Shown piece after piece: positions 33,890 to 44,500 of a DNA stretch of 64,000 bases. Origin of the DNA: Prunella strophiata (lineage: Eukaryota > Chordata > Aves > Passeriformes > Prunellidae); assembly GCA_036583965.1 (NCBI GenBank), contig JAZBQD010000018.1:70387742-70451741 (forward strand), written 5' to 3'. Positions within the stretch are counted from its first letter, which is position 1; every line of letters starts with the position of its first letter. A model generated the notes under the pieces. That model was not told the DNA's origin and ran no database searches. It saw only the letters and a list, made by a program, of their open reading frames with translations. Position numbers and translations under genes: made by a program.

Positions 33890-34040
33890 TTATCACAGGA
33901 TCATGAACTGGGTCAGGTGGGACCTTACAGCTCATCGCGTTCCAGCCCCCCTGCCATGGGCAGGAACTCTTCCCTTAGACCAGGCTTTCCCAGCCCCATC
34001 CAGCCTGGCCTTGGACACTTCCAGGGCTGTCTTGCTTTAA
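33890..34040 (-). repeat. CR1 retroposon 3' end (-)
   Basis: Minus-strand CR1 tail blocks: 'atcacaggatcatgaactgg', 'ccctgccatgggcaggaact', 'ttagaccaggctttcccagc' and 'ccatccagcctggccttgga'. Confidence 0.85.
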
Positions 34041-34241
34041 AGGCTTTGCAGATGTTAGTTGTCTCAGAATCAGAGCCCAGCCAGATCCCCAGTTCCCATG
34101 TCCTGTCCTCCAAGCCTGTCCCAGGCCAGGTCCTGCCCTCCTGGGGGCTCCTTGGGGTTCGTGGATTCTTTGGAATGAAATGAATGAGGCACAGAGCAAG
34201 GAGCCTCTCACCCAGCAGGAAAGAGCTGGGGAGTGGGAATT

Positions 34242-34352
34242 AACAAAAAAAAAAAAACCAAAAAACCAAAAAAAACAAACAAACAAACAAAAAAACCAAC
34301 AACAAAAAAAAACCCCACAAAAAAACCACAAAAAAAAACCAAAAAAAAAACT
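34242..34352. repeat. A-rich low-complexity run
   Basis: About 110 bp of A-runs interrupted by single or double C, with a short (AAAC)n core near 34275-34290. This may be a decayed poly-A tail or a simple repeat. The reading frame across it is meaningless. Confidence 0.9.
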
Positions 34353-35302
34353 ATCCCCAAACTTTCATGGCTTTGTTCTGATTATTTTACTCTTTTCACC
34401 AATATTTAATGTTGATTCTCCCTCCAAGCCTGTTCATGAATCAAACTTTGCAAAAAATGATGACTTTTGAACCTTTCTGCTGGAGGAAGCAAACGTGATT
34501 ACTCTCCTCCCACCCACCAACATGTGTGCACAGACCACTGCTTTTTCCTTGTGAAAAGTCAGTAAATTTTTTGGATTAAATTCCAGCTCTGCTGAATTCT
34601 ATGAAGTGAACCATGGATCTTCATTTTTAAGTCTCTTGATTAACCACAGAAGTCATAGCAGCTGCTTGTAAAGGCAAAAGACTGAGCGAGCCAAGTGACA
34701 GAAAGGGAGACAATTTTTTTTAGGAATTACTCCATTCCTGACACCTTCCATAAGCACAAAGAAGAATCATGGGAAAAAGAAAGGAAAAAAGCCCCAGTTA
34801 AAGAACCAGCCAGACTTTCTGTAGCCACTGAACTCTATTTTTTTGGCTGCACAGCACTACTCCAGTGGCTGGCAGCCCTGAGAGCCTGTGAAATATTGTG
34901 TATGTACTTATACCTGCCATGTCATGCCATGTCATGTCATGTCCAGCATTGTCCAGGTGGGAGCAGGAGCTGGGAGGGAGCCCCGGGCTGGGAGATGGTG
35001 CTGGAGCAGGAACCCCATGTGTGCCCTGCTCGAGGGGAGGGTGGTGGGTGCCAGCCCAAACTGGGGTCAAACTTGTACTTACCTTTTCTGTACATGTCAA
35101 TATTCAAACATATCCATGAATAAAGCACACACGCATTTTCCTGACCCCTCACTCCTGCCTGCCATGCCAGCTTGTCCCTGCCAGCCCATCCTGGATGGTG
35201 CTGAGCTCTGCTCCTGTGCTGGGAGGGCAGCTGGAAGAAACTGGGGGATGTTCTCTGGGGGTTGGAAGAGTTGTGGGGCTCAGATGAGCCGTGCTTGGCT
35301 GG
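34353..35302. other. Intergenic or alternative GFRA4 3' UTR
   Basis: No gene is seen. An ATGTC/CATGT pentamer run lies at 34917-34943. The AT-rich segment around 35070-35130 ends with AATAAA (35119-35124), so it could be the distal end of a long GFRA4 transcript. Confidence 0.3.
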
Positions 35303-35610
35303 AATCATGGAATCCTAGAATATCCTCAGCTGGAAGGGACCCACAGGAATCATCCATCCAACCCCAGACCCTGCCCAGACCCCCAAAACCCCACCCTGGG
35401 CATCCCTGACAGTGCTGTCCAAAGGCTCCTGGAGCTCTGGCAGCCTCGGGGCAGTGCCAGCACCCTCTGGGGAAGAACCTTTCCTGACCTCCAGTCTGAG
35501 CCTGCCCTGGCACAGCTCCAGTTATTCACTCAGCTCTTGTCCCTGGTCCCAGAGAGCAGAGATTGGAGCTGCCCTCGGGAGGAGCTGCAGACAGCTCTGA
35601 GGGCTCCTCT
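35303..35610 (-). repeat. CR1 retroposon 3' end (-)
   Basis: Minus-strand CR1 of the subfamily seen at 52576: 'ggaatcatggaatcctagaa', 'gacccccaaaaccccaccct', 'ctctggggaagaacctttcc', extending into 'cctggtcccagagagcagag'. Confidence 0.88.
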
Positions 35611-35671
35611 CAGCCCCAAACCCAGCCCCAAACCCAGCCCCAAACTCAGCCCCAAACCCAGCCCCAAACCT
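35609..35671 (+). repeat. Short tandem repeat, CAGCCCCAAACC unit
   Basis: Five or so copies of a 12-bp unit (cagccccaaacc), one with a base change (aaactcag). It directly follows the CR1 copy on its left. Confidence 0.9.
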
Positions 35672-37009
35672 GTGTCTCCCAGCAAGGAGAAAACCAGCTC
35701 TGCTGAGATGGAGAGACACCAGTTCATCAGGGAAGGGGACACGAGTCCCCACACCAGTCCTGGGGCTGTTTGTGTGACCTGCAGGGGTGAAACATGCAAA
35801 GGTTTGGGAGAAATTTGGGGCAGGTTTGGCTCAAAGCTGGTGCCAGCACAGGAGGAGGGAAGCAGTGCAAGATATAGCAGGAATGGGAATAATTGCACCT
35901 GGAATTAGGGGCCTGTGGAGCCACTGGTGCCAGGATGTCACCAGGATGTCACCAGTGACCCATGGAGTGGAAATAACTGGGAAGGGCTGGTGCTGCACCC
36001 TGTGCTGGGCACAGGAGGAAGGGAGGTGAAGGAGAAGGGCGGGTGGTGGTTCATGCCAGCCAGGAAGGCTTCTGCTCATGCCATGAACATCCGTGAGCTA
36101 TTTTTGGCAACTTAAAAAAAAAAAAAAAAAGTCACAGGAAAATTGATTAGAGGTAAATGGAATGTTTTCTTGCCAATTCTGGGTAGGGGAAAAAATTGAA
36201 AATAAATATACATAACATTTATATAGAAATGAGTAAAATTCAAGTCAGTTGTTAAAGTGAGTTCAAGGTTGAACTTTTTCCTCCCAGAAATCATGTTTGC
36301 CTCCATGTGTGCATGGAGCAGCTGAGGATGTGGACAAGGAGCAGAACCTGAGGGTTAGGGAAGGATTTGGACCCTCCTCAAAGCCTTTTCCCTCCCCACA
36401 GCACCCAGGCTGGGTTTTGCTGACTCAAAGGACAATTCCTGTGAAGGTTCCAGCCAGCTGAACCTGAAACATGCTGTGGAAGCCTTGCAGGCCTGAGGGA
36501 TTTGCCCTGGCTCTTGGCAGGCAGCTGCTTGAGCAAGGTCAGCTCCCAAAACTGGTGGAGCCAGTCCAGGGCCACAAGTGCTGGGCTGAAGGAGCTGCAG
36601 GGGGGTCCAGGGGGTCCTGGCATTCAAGGAGACCTCAGGACTCCCCAGTGGGACTCCCCCAGGCTCTGCACAGGGACAGCACGTGGGGCTCAGCTCAGGG
36701 GCTGGCTGCAGCAGCCCTGCTCTGGGATGGAGCAACTGGCTCCAAGAAAGCCTGGAAATCACCCTAAATTTAGGGTGAGGAGATTCTGGAGCAGGAGAAG
36801 CACACAGCTGGAAGAAGCTTTGGCTGACCCTCAGCTCTACCCTGTCTCTGGGTCTGGGTATGGTTTTGGGGGTGCTGGCTGTGCTCACAACAAAACTGAG
36901 CTCCCTCCTACAGCTACAGACATCAAACACTGAGGAAAGAGCACAGGAAGTGATCTTCCCACATTCCCAGAGAAAAGGTCTTACCTTTTCTTACCTCACC
37001 TGTGTAGCC
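35672..37009. other. Intergenic stretch, nothing recognised
   Basis: No exon is supported. A pure run of about 17 A residues lies at 36114-36130, followed by an AT-rich block to 36290. No retrogene can be recognised beside the A-run. Confidence 0.4.
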
Positions 37010-37132
37010 CCCAGGGCAGGATGGACAGAGCTTGGAGCAGCCTGGTCCAGTGGAAGGTGTCCCTGCCCATGGCAGGGGCTTGGACCAGATGGTGTTTAAA
37101 TCCCTTCCAGCCCAAACCATTCCATGTTTCCA
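37010..37132 (+). repeat. CR1 retroposon 3' end (+), short
   Basis: A short sense CR1 tail: 'gggcaggatggacagagctt', 'ggaaggtgtccctgcccatg', 'ccagcccaaaccattccatg'. Confidence 0.88.
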
Positions 37133-37613
37133 TGACACACCAGAGCCTGGGGCAGCACGGCAGGCTTGAAGGAGAGACCTGCAGAGGGGAACCCACAGTC
37201 CCCATCACACTGTGGCTGCAGACACAGCACAAGTAAAATCCTGCAGCTGATGTTCAACTGCTGCAAGGGGATGTTGAAATCAGAAACAACAATTTATCAC
37301 ACGTTATCTCCAAGCAAAAGGTGTTAAAATGCTGATAGGGATGGAGACATCTCATTTCGGTTATTAAAACACTGAATTTCTGCAAAAATAGTGGATGTTT
37401 GCCAAAGGGAAAAGCTGCAGAATTAGGTCTGACATGAAAAATGCTCAAGTCATTTCGTGGGGGTTTTTCTAAGGGGAAGTGGAAATGATTTCTGGTGGGA
37501 GCAAGGATCCCAGGGAACATGTCAATGGAAATCCTGCCAGTCACTCTGTTGGAGGCACATTGTGGCTGCAGCCTGGAAAGCAGAGCTGATAAAACAGCCA
37601 GCAAGCTGCAGGT

Positions 37614-37686
37614 GGGATGGATGGATGGATGGATGGATGGATGGATGGATGGATGGATGGATGGATGGATGGATGGATGGATGGAT
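37614..37686 (+). repeat. (GGAT)n microsatellite
   Basis: About 18 uninterrupted copies of the tetramer GGAT. The purity suggests a young and length-variable locus. Encoded MDGW-type or IHPS-type repeat peptides in the overlapping frames are artefacts. Confidence 0.98.
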
Positions 37687-38089
37687 ACCCCAGATATGTC
37701 TGTGCTCTGCTCCAATTCCCCATCCAGACAATTCTTCACTGTCAGCCACCACAATCCAGACCTAGCCATTGAAGTTCTGCTTCCAAACTGAATTCAGGGA
37801 TCAGCATGAGGACCAGGAGAGATTAAAACCCATCCTCCCATGGCATTGCTGGTCACCATGGATGGGGGGACATGAGAAACAGTCCCTGCCCTCACAGGCT
37901 TGTGGAGCTGCACCTGTGCTTCTTGTCAGCAGGGAAATAAAGAGGGGAAAGGTGCTGTCCTTGCTAGAGCCAGAGTGGCCCACTTGGTGTTTTTTTGGCT
38001 AAATTCCCTGCAGATGTGATTTCTGAGTGATGCATGTGGCCCAAGAACACAGAGAAGAGGGGGAAAGAAGGACCTGATGCTCCAGCTGA

Positions 38090-38365
38090 TCATAGAATCA
38101 TGGAACAGTTTGAGTTGGAAGGGGCTGTAAATCCCACCCAGTGCCACCCTGCCATGGCAGGGACACCTCCCACTGTCCCAGGCTGCTCCCAGCCCCAGTG
38201 TCCAACTTGGCCTTGGGCACTGCCAGGGATCCAGGGGCAGCCACAGCTGCTCTGGGCACCTGTGCAAGGGCTTTACAGTCTCACAGGGAAGAATTTATTC
38301 CCAATATTCCATCCATCCCTGCCCTGTGGAGTTGGAAGCCATTCCCCCTTGTCCTAACCCTACAT
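38090..38365 (-). repeat. CR1 retroposon 3' end (-)
   Basis: Minus-strand CR1 tail: 'tcatagaatcatggaacagt', 'ccatggcagggacacctccc', 'ccacagctgctctgggcacc', 'cattcccccttgtcctaacc'. A good copy of about 275 bp. Confidence 0.92.
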
Positions 38366-38849
38366 GCCAATAAAAAATACCCAGTTTCAATGCAGTTTGA
38401 GCCCCGAGATCTTGTTCTTTGTTTGTGGGGAAGATTTATCTCTTCTGAAACATCTCTAGTGCAGATCCCAAATCCCAAGCTTGTCACTGAATCTCAGGAG
38501 TCACCAAGGAGAAGAGGTGTCTGTAGGCCATCATGTACCTTACCTTAGAGCTTCCACAGGAGGACAATGGTGTCCCAAAAGGTGACAATGATGTCCCAAA
38601 ATCCTGTGGCCAAGGGTGTTGGGACTCTGACACAGCCTGGGGATGTGTTGCTGTCCCCAGCCACCCTGCAATGGAGAACGTGAGGAGCTCAGCCCACTTC
38701 CAGTGATGCTGACACCTGGGTCCAGCAGCCTCATTGCCAGCCAGAAAAATCATCAGCAGGTGCTCTCACCTCGTTAGAAAATCTCCCCCCACCTCATGTC
38801 TTTGGCAAGATCTCACAGGTACCACTCCATTGGAAAAGCAGGGGAGCCC

Positions 38850-39239
38850 TGTGACAGGGAAGAACAATGCATCTGACTCCATGTAATCAGAAGGCTATTT
38901 TATTATTAAATTATGTTAAAGAACACTATATTAACTATACTAAAGAATACAGAAAGAAGGATCCTAAAAGAATGCTAAAGAGAGAATAATCAAAACTCGT
39001 GACTCTTTCCAGAGTCCTGACACAGCTTGGCTCTAATTGGCCAAATAAGTCATAGCAACTCACACAGTGCCCAATCAAACAATCACCTTCAGGTAACAAT
39101 CTCCAAACACATGGGCACAACACAGGAGAAGCAAATGACATAAGAATTGTTTTCTTTCTCTGGGCCTCTCTGTGACTTTTCAGCTTCCCAGGAGAAAAAC
39201 CTGAGTGAAGGAATCATGTTCAGAAATGTGGGTGCCACA
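38850..39239 (-). mobile_element. Solo LTR of an endogenous retrovirus (passerine-type), - strand
   Basis: The 390-bp block begins TGTGACAGGG and ends TGCCACA on the + strand, so it has the inverted TGTG/CACA termini of an LTR. Read on the minus strand it starts TGTGGCACCC. It then contains a CCAAT-type box, a TATA-like AT-rich stretch and an AATAAA signal (+ coordinates 38899-38904), followed by a short U5-like end. That gives its sense direction. The text resembles an LTR common in songbird genomes. No internal retroviral genes flank it, so it is a solo LTR left by recombination. I could not see a clear target-site duplication. Confidence 0.75.
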
Positions 39240-40219
39240 CCACTCTGCCCCAGCAATCCCTGCTTTGCTGCTTGATTAGTTCAGAAAGCAAAAACCCCAG
39301 GGAGAAACTCAAGAATCTGCTAATTCTTTTTTTCCCAAATGGCATCTGGCTATGGAACTCTGGCTCTTTCGTACGCCTCTCTTCCTCCTCTCTTCCCATC
39401 AATGGGGAAGAAAGGAAATGTTGGTGTTTCTGCCATGTTGTAGATGATTTACCACCAACCAGCCATATGGAGCTACCCAAGAGCTGCCCCAAACCCCATC
39501 TTTTCCTGGGTGGAAGAAACACCACCCAGCCTCCACTCCACGATTTCTGGGGGAGTTAAATTGGTTTTTAAAAAGACTTAAAGTCCCTTCTTGCTGTGGG
39601 TGGTTGATATTTAAGGTTTGTGGAAAGAAAAGCTGAACCTCAAATTCCTCTCTGGCTCCTTACCCAAGACCATTAATTAATGACAGCTGATTAATGACAA
39701 AGACTATCATCCTGGATGGACACAAAGCCTTGGAAAACCTCCATGCTCTCTTCCTTTCCAACCTCTTTTCTTTGCTACAAGAAAAATCAGAGCAGGGATG
39801 AAAAATGGCTCCAGCCCTCTGTGGTTTTTCCTGCTGTCCAAAATAAATTTAAAGCAGCTCTAAAACCACTACCCCCTGCCCATTTCATTTCAAGTCTGGA
39901 CACCCCACGCTGTGCTGTCAGCCTGGCATCCTCTGCTCAGCTCTGCAGCAATTGCTGGGATTGGGCTCCTGCATCCCAGTTTAATGCCGTGGAATGAAGC
40001 AGCACAACAGCCTTCGGAGGCGACTGTGACTGAAACCCTCATGGCTCATAAATGTCAGGTTCAACTCTGCTTCATCCCAGCAGTGCTTAATTCCAAAGTT
40101 GGAGAGTGACATAAAAATAAATGGAGAACAGCGGATTGCGTCCCGGCAGGACTCGAGCCGGGGTGTTACGGATCGAGTGACAGCTTTAGACAAGCCCTGC
40201 CTCAGGCACTGAGTTTTGG
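39240..40219. other. Intergenic stretch with a short GC-rich palindrome
   Basis: No gene is seen. At about 40142-40162 a short inverted repeat (CCCGGC, 9-base spacer, GCCGGG) surrounds a TCGAG core that superficially recalls a tRNA B box. It does not fold as a tRNA arm. Confidence 0.35.
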
Positions 40220-40269
40220 CAGCAGCTCTGCTTAGGTGACCTGCACCTCAATCCCTCTGGCTCACAGGA

Positions 40270-40860
40270 TCTTAAGGCTGGCTGATTAGGGCTATTATAA
40301 AATGTGTTATTTATTGAACAGACAGGAGGTAACAGACAAAAGGCCTTGAACAGTTACTACACAGTACAAAACAAGAGAACTGCTGAGAGATTACATAAAA
40401 CAGTGCACAACATTAAGGTTATTGTTATATATTAAATATATATTGTTATATATTATTGTTATATATATTAAAGCTAGCAAAGACACAGTAGAGGAGTCAG
40501 TGGAACTTACCACCCATAGAGCACACCAAGTCCTTCCACTCAGCCCTCGAGAGAGTAACCACAAAATTGATGTCCCAGCTTTGGGGAAAATCCCCACAAA
40601 TTTCTAGGGAATGTGGAGAAGACTTTTGCTTTGTGAAAGTTTGGTGTAGCTTTTATAGTTTGTAAAGTGGAGTGTCTGACAGTCAAAAATTCCAGCTTAT
40701 CTTTCCACAATCTAGCTTCCACAGCAAGATGTTTATTGTCAGCTAGGAGTGTCACTTTCCCAGTGCCGGAATAACCACGAGACAGGCGGTCTTTAGTGAG
40801 TAATTTCACCAAATTGCAAGCTCTTGTGAAGGGCGAGAAGCCTTGCAGCAGCTAACAAAG
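40270..40860 (-). mobile_element. Possible second LTR-like block, - strand
   Basis: On the minus strand this AT-rich block contains a TATAAAAGC box (+ coordinates about 40652-40660) and an upstream AATAAA (near 40733). Downstream are a 'gggtggtaagttcc' donor-like site (near 40510) and then an AT microsatellite. The spacing of promoter, leader and donor recalls a retroviral LTR and leader. I could not identify clean TG/CA ends or a family, so this is tentative. Confidence 0.3.
40420..40473. repeat. AT-rich microsatellite (TTATATAT-type)
   Basis: Imperfect tandem units of 'attgttatatatta' fill about 54 bp. The run lies within the LTR-like block. Confidence 0.85.
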
Positions 40861-41149
40861 AGCAGGTAAGTCCCTGTGGTGGGAGGTGTCCTGCTGCACG
40901 GGGGTGCTGCACAGGAGAGGGGAGAGGAGCACCTCTGCCTCCCTCTCCAGCTGTGGTGTGCACCTGAAACACCAGCTGGTGCCAACATTTGATAAATCAT
41001 CAGCAAAACTGGTGACACAGTTTTCCATGGGGGAGAGCTTTTCCTCTTTGGATTTAAACAAATTTACTGGAAAAAAATTATTAGTGAGAGTAAGAAAGGG
41101 AAGGGGCTGAGATTTCATAGTTCTGTTGGGTTATGTCAGGAGGGGCAGC

Positions 41150-41240
41150 TCCAATTTCTGCTCTCTGTGACAGGGACAGGGAACGGCTGGAGCAAGGCCA
41201 GGGAGGGTCAGGAAAGGTTCTTCCCCCAGAGGGGCACCTG
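41150..41240 (+). repeat. Short CR1-like fragment (+)
   Basis: The blocks 'ctctgtgacagggacaggga', 'ggctggagcaaggccaggga' and 'caggaaaggttcttccccca' are similar to part of the CR1 body. The typical 3' tail is absent. Confidence 0.45.
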
Positions 41241-41509
41241 GGGGAAAGTGAACCTGAGGGTAGAAATGGAAACGATTTAATGACTGTCTCTGTTTTTAAT
41301 ATCTACAGATTTAACTCTGAATTATATCCATCCATCCCCCATCCTCTGGCAGAGGACATGTCCCTCCTTCCACCTCCCAAATTCAGCACATGCCAGGAGC
41401 CCACTGATACCCACCACCACAACAGAAACTCACCCTCACCTCAGCCAGAAACCTTAAAAACACTTTGAATTATTTTCTCCCCCATTTTAAGAAAATAAAT
41501 AAGATGAAA

Positions 41510-44500
41510 ATTTTAACCAGATCATCTACTTTTTATTTCAGAGGAAAGATTTGCATTATTTACTTTTATTTATATACATGTACTTCACATTTGTATTTAA
41601 AATGCACAGACCTCCCAAGAATTTTCTCGTTCCGGTTTTAAATTAGCTGTTATTTTACAATACAAAAAATTATACCAAAAAACTGCAATCCTAAATGTGT
41701 GTATGTATAACACCCACAACCCCAGCAATGAAATAGTTTACAATACTTGCTCCTATTTACATATGAATGCAATAAATGCTAAATTATACATATTAACAAA
41801 CTAAGCTCAAGTCTGAACACAGATAAGAATCATAAATAATTACAGAACACAGAGGGAAAAAAACCAACAGAATACAATTAATTCAAGGATCTTAGTTTAA
41901 AGAACATTTATTGTGCACAAATTTCAGAGTAATATAAAACTGGTTTTTTTTCTTTTCTTTTTTTTTTTTTTTTTAATGGACTGACATGTGATACACTCTG
42001 CGACAATTGTTATTTTTTTTTTCTTTTTTTCTACTGGTGAGGTTAGTGGAATCAATACTAAATGGAGAGGAAATGTCTAAAGAATTCTAGTACCTGGAAG
42101 ACGCACACAAATAGTCTGTGTGAACAAAGAAACAGACTGAACAAAACCTGCCCTGATGCAGAAAAAATCAGCAGATACACATATTGTAGTAGTCCTGGCA
42201 TGGAAACTCAGCTCGTTTCAGCAGCTACCAACAGAAAGAGCAGGAATTTGTGTAAAATTGCAAAGAACACACCCAAAAATGAGGAGCACACCCCAAGATA
42301 TCCCCTCCCTCCCTTCTGCAGCCCCAGCACTCGGCTGGGGCACCTTCCCACCACAGCCCAGCCAAGCCCTGTCCCCCTCTCCTGCAGTCCCGGGAGGCTC
42401 TGCCAGGCAGCCCCTCCCTCCCTCCCTCCCTTCCCTGGGTGTTCCCAGGTGCAGAAACCCGGAGGGGCAGAGCTCAGAGGCTGCTCTGGGCGTGCAGGCT
42501 GCTCGCTGCTTTCTCACAGAGCAGCAAATAAATCCCAGTTCCCAGTGGGAAGGGGCTGGGGGTTCCAAATGCAGCTGGTGCCTGTCCCTAACTCAGGGTC
42601 TCACGGAGAAGGAAAAGCAGCTGGAACACCTGGAGCAGCAAAGGACAGAGGGGCAGCCCAGCTCCATGGCACTGGAACCCCAGGGGTATGGAAAAGGCCC
42701 AAAGGTTGATTTCAGCCTCAAACCCCCCTTTCAGCTCTTGCAGGGCTGAGCAGACTGAGTGCCATTTACAGCCATCCCACAAACCCAGAGCCGTGGACCT
42801 TGGGAACGTTTCCTGCAGAGAACTGCTGCTTCTGGGCATCCTTTGGGACACAAACTACCCCTCCGGAGTGTGGATCTGCCAGCAGAGGCTGCCATGTTCA
42901 TGGTACCACACCACTGAATTTGGGACACTGTATGCCATGGCCTGATGTTAATCACAGGCATTTCCCCATCATAAATAGCTTTATTTTGGTAATTTCACTA
43001 CAATGCGTTTTAAGGCCAAGGAAAGTGATAATAACAACTGAAAAGTTGTGTCTCGTAAATATTCTTGAATCCAAAATATTGAGCCAGAGCGTGACAAGGT
43101 CATGCTACCCCAGCCCAGAGAAAATTCTGGGCTAAAACCCATGGAAAATGGTGAATTAAAAAAAAAAAAGGTGTTATTTGGAGATCCACTGGCAACATTG
43201 TTTTCTCAAATAAAGGGCCCCAACAGTTCTGAAATTTCATTACTATTTTTTTTAAAGACTCCTCTCAGAGAATGAAAATCTTCTGAGGGTCAAGATGTCA
43301 AATGTTGAATTTCAGCCAGTTATAAACACCTGAAAATAGTGACTTTGAATGGAAACACTACCACAGTTTTAGTAACAAAGGCCTTAAGCTAGTGATTTAA
43401 TCCTCCACATAGTGACCACTTTAAGGACGTTTATTACTTGTATCCAAATGTTGCTTTTCCCCTTTCAAATGGAAAGGCTATTATTTAACTTGGTTTCTAC
43501 ATTTAAGTGAAATACATTTGAACACACAAAAGTCAAGTTATGCCTCCCTGCTTTGCAAGGTACCATGATATAATCTGGTGTTTAAAGCTCTGGAAAGTTA
43601 CCTACTACTGATCAGATGAAGGAGTTATAAAGACAAAACTCATACATAATTTAAAATCATCAAAAATACATTCAATATTTTTTCTGGTTTATATACACTT
43701 TAAATCTCTCCATGTTCTGCACGTTACTGTAGAGTTTATGTACAAGTGCAAAATCTGTGTGCCATTTGTCATTTATTTACAGATTCTTCCATGAAATAAG
43801 GTTGTTCTTTCTCCCCCACCTCACCTCCAAATGAAATAAACCCAAAAATCCTTCACCTTTGATACTGGCCTGGTGATAAACTGCCAGCAATTCCTCTTTC
43901 CCCTATCCTTCCCCATGTTTTTCCCTGTTTACCTCTAAGCTGGGATGAAACTGCAGCAGAGCTATGTATGAGAGTTCTCTTCTCCCTCATCAGGATGGAG
44001 ATCAGATGCAGGGTAGAGCTACATCCTAAAGAAGCCAGTTCCTTTTAGTTATAAAAGTAACTCTTGTTGCTCTATTTACATTTTTTGGTTCTGACAAACC
44101 TTGACTTTGATCATTTTTGCTCATTTTTTCAGTATCAGATACCTCATTTTGGCCACGCTCCTGGCACACCATAGGCTTTGCAGACCGGACAGCCCAGCTC
44201 TCCAGGAGTGAGAAAATGTCCCAAACTCTGTATTATGTCTTTTTGTTAACGTAAAAATCTATCACCCTTCCAGACCTACGGTTCTGAAAGCTGTTTGTGA
44301 TCAGGAAAACCCAACAACTTTAAGCACCTGCCTCAAGAGCTGTCCTGAAGAGGGAAACTCAAGCACAGGGACTTTCACCATCTGGGCTGGCAGTTCTCCC
44401 AAAAACAGCAAGAAGAAATCTGCAAACATCAGGATGTGCATTGTGGCTGAAAATACACAGTAACAGGGGAGGGATTTTAGTCCAGTCTTATTTCTCCAGT

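Noticed and set aside
34180..34470. Lys/Gln/Asn-rich frame
   Set aside because: It is produced by the A-rich low-complexity run at 34242-34352.
37495..37791. Frames rich in MDGW or IHPS repeats
   Set aside because: They are direct readings of the (GGAT)n microsatellite.
40130..40175. tRNA-like segment with a TCGAG core
   Set aside because: The T-arm stem does not pair and no anticodon or acceptor arm can be built. Only a short CCCGGC/GCCGGG palindrome remains. A retroviral primer-binding site is also not convincing.
42062..42749. Two overlapping + strand frames of about 200 codons
   Set aside because: They are antisense to the probable ATRN 3' UTR, in a locally GC-rich, C-rich patch. There is no recognisable domain and no splice or promoter support.
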